DNA from: JAGLTZ01 sp964637695
GTDB taxonomy: Bacteria > Blakebacterota > Blakebacteria > Blakebacterales > Blakebacteraceae
DNA: 5,627 bases
Direction: 5' to 3'
NCBI GenBank assembly: GCA_964637695.1
Contig: CAZWVF010000092.1
Location: 1-5,627, forward strand
Positions 5,369 to 5,627 of the stretch are shown in pieces (within the stretch, counting starts at the first letter, position 1; every line of letters begins with the position of its first letter). A program made the position numbers and the translations under genes. A model generated the notes under the pieces. The model did no database searches and was not told the origin of the DNA. It saw only the letters and a program-made list of their open reading frames with translations.

Positions 5369-5627
5369 AGGATGAGATGATGGATTCAACCTCTTTCTTC
5401 AGTTCCTCCAATTCATTCCAGGTCTGAATAACGAAATCATCTTCACTCGCTGGAGCATGAGCAGATGCATAATCGGAGATGATCCGAGCGCCCCGGATAT
5501 CGTCCTTCTCCCTGGAAGCCTGAACACTTCCGGCGATCTCTTCCTGAATCGACAGGAACTCATTGAGACCGTGCGCAAAATCGCTCCCCAATCCTTCGTC
5601 CAGCAGGATCTGCCGCTCATGAGCCCA
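5361..5627 (-). CDS. 3' end of an unidentified gene, cut by the window edge
   Basis: A minus-strand frame is open from the right edge to a TAA at 5363-5361 and encodes the last 88 residues of a protein whose start lies outside the window. The frame reads WAHERQILLDEG at the edge, so the TTG at 5591 need not be the start. The piece is hydrophilic and mostly helical in character, with no membrane segment. It includes KDDIRGARIISDYASAH (about 42-58 of the visible part) and a charged C-terminal helix, WNELEELKKEVESI. I do not recognise the family. Its stop overlaps the end of the second DUF4143 gene by 8 bp, tail to tail. Codon use and sequence character look like an ordinary gene, not a shadow frame. 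Confidence 0.6.
   Translation of the reverse strand, partial: WAHERQILLDEGLGSDFAHGLNEFLSIQEEIAGSVQASREKDDIRGARIISDYASAHAPASEDDFVIQTWNELEELKKEVESIISSFT

Overview
This is a gene-dense bacterial window with four complete protein genes, one gene remnant and one gene cut by the right edge. There are no rRNA, tRNA, CRISPR or transposase signatures. Shine-Dalgarno sites and sigma70-like promoter hexamers point to a bacterium. The moderately high G+C content and the mix of AbiE, GHKL-ATPase and AAA/DUF4143 genes suit an environmental, probably anaerobic, Gram-negative lineage, but the sequence does not fix the phylum. The content looks like an accessory or defence-type region rather than a housekeeping operon.

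Left part (1-943): an AbiEi-family antitoxin gene follows an upstream region with nested inverted repeats that look like its own operator. The partner toxin gene abiEii starts at the expected four-base stop/start overlap and shows the typical first residues (MIPRDYITAWR), but is lost after roughly 11-28 codons. An unrelated minus-strand gene ends there, so the antitoxin appears orphaned.

Middle (944-2674): a minus-strand gene encodes a stand-alone GHKL-type ATPase of 527 aa. It has clear N, G1 and G2 boxes, a second globular part, a long acidic/proline-rich linker, a separate C-terminal domain and a basic tail. A short, AT-richer divergent spacer (2528-2674) carries a strong sigma70-like promoter for the next plus-strand gene. 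A palindrome covers its -10 element and the -35/-10 spacer.

Right part (2675-5627): two paralogous AAA_14/DUF4143 ATPases (407 and 412 aa) lie in tandem. They are separated by 231 bp that hold no other convincing gene but carry a phased set of four GTTCA/TGAAC half-sites just before the second gene. The first gene's palindrome has a different sequence, so the paralogs seem to be regulated separately. The second gene overlaps tail-to-tail by 8 bp with the 3' end of a minus-strand gene of unknown function that runs off the window.

The genes do not form one operon: orientations alternate and two separate operator-like elements precede the paralogs. The best reading is an accretion of independent, exchangeable stress, toxin-antitoxin or defence-type modules with one visible scar, the lost abiEii. 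The most useful leads are the orphan antitoxin with its operator, the lone GHKL ATPase, and the two private operators of the DUF4143 paralogs.
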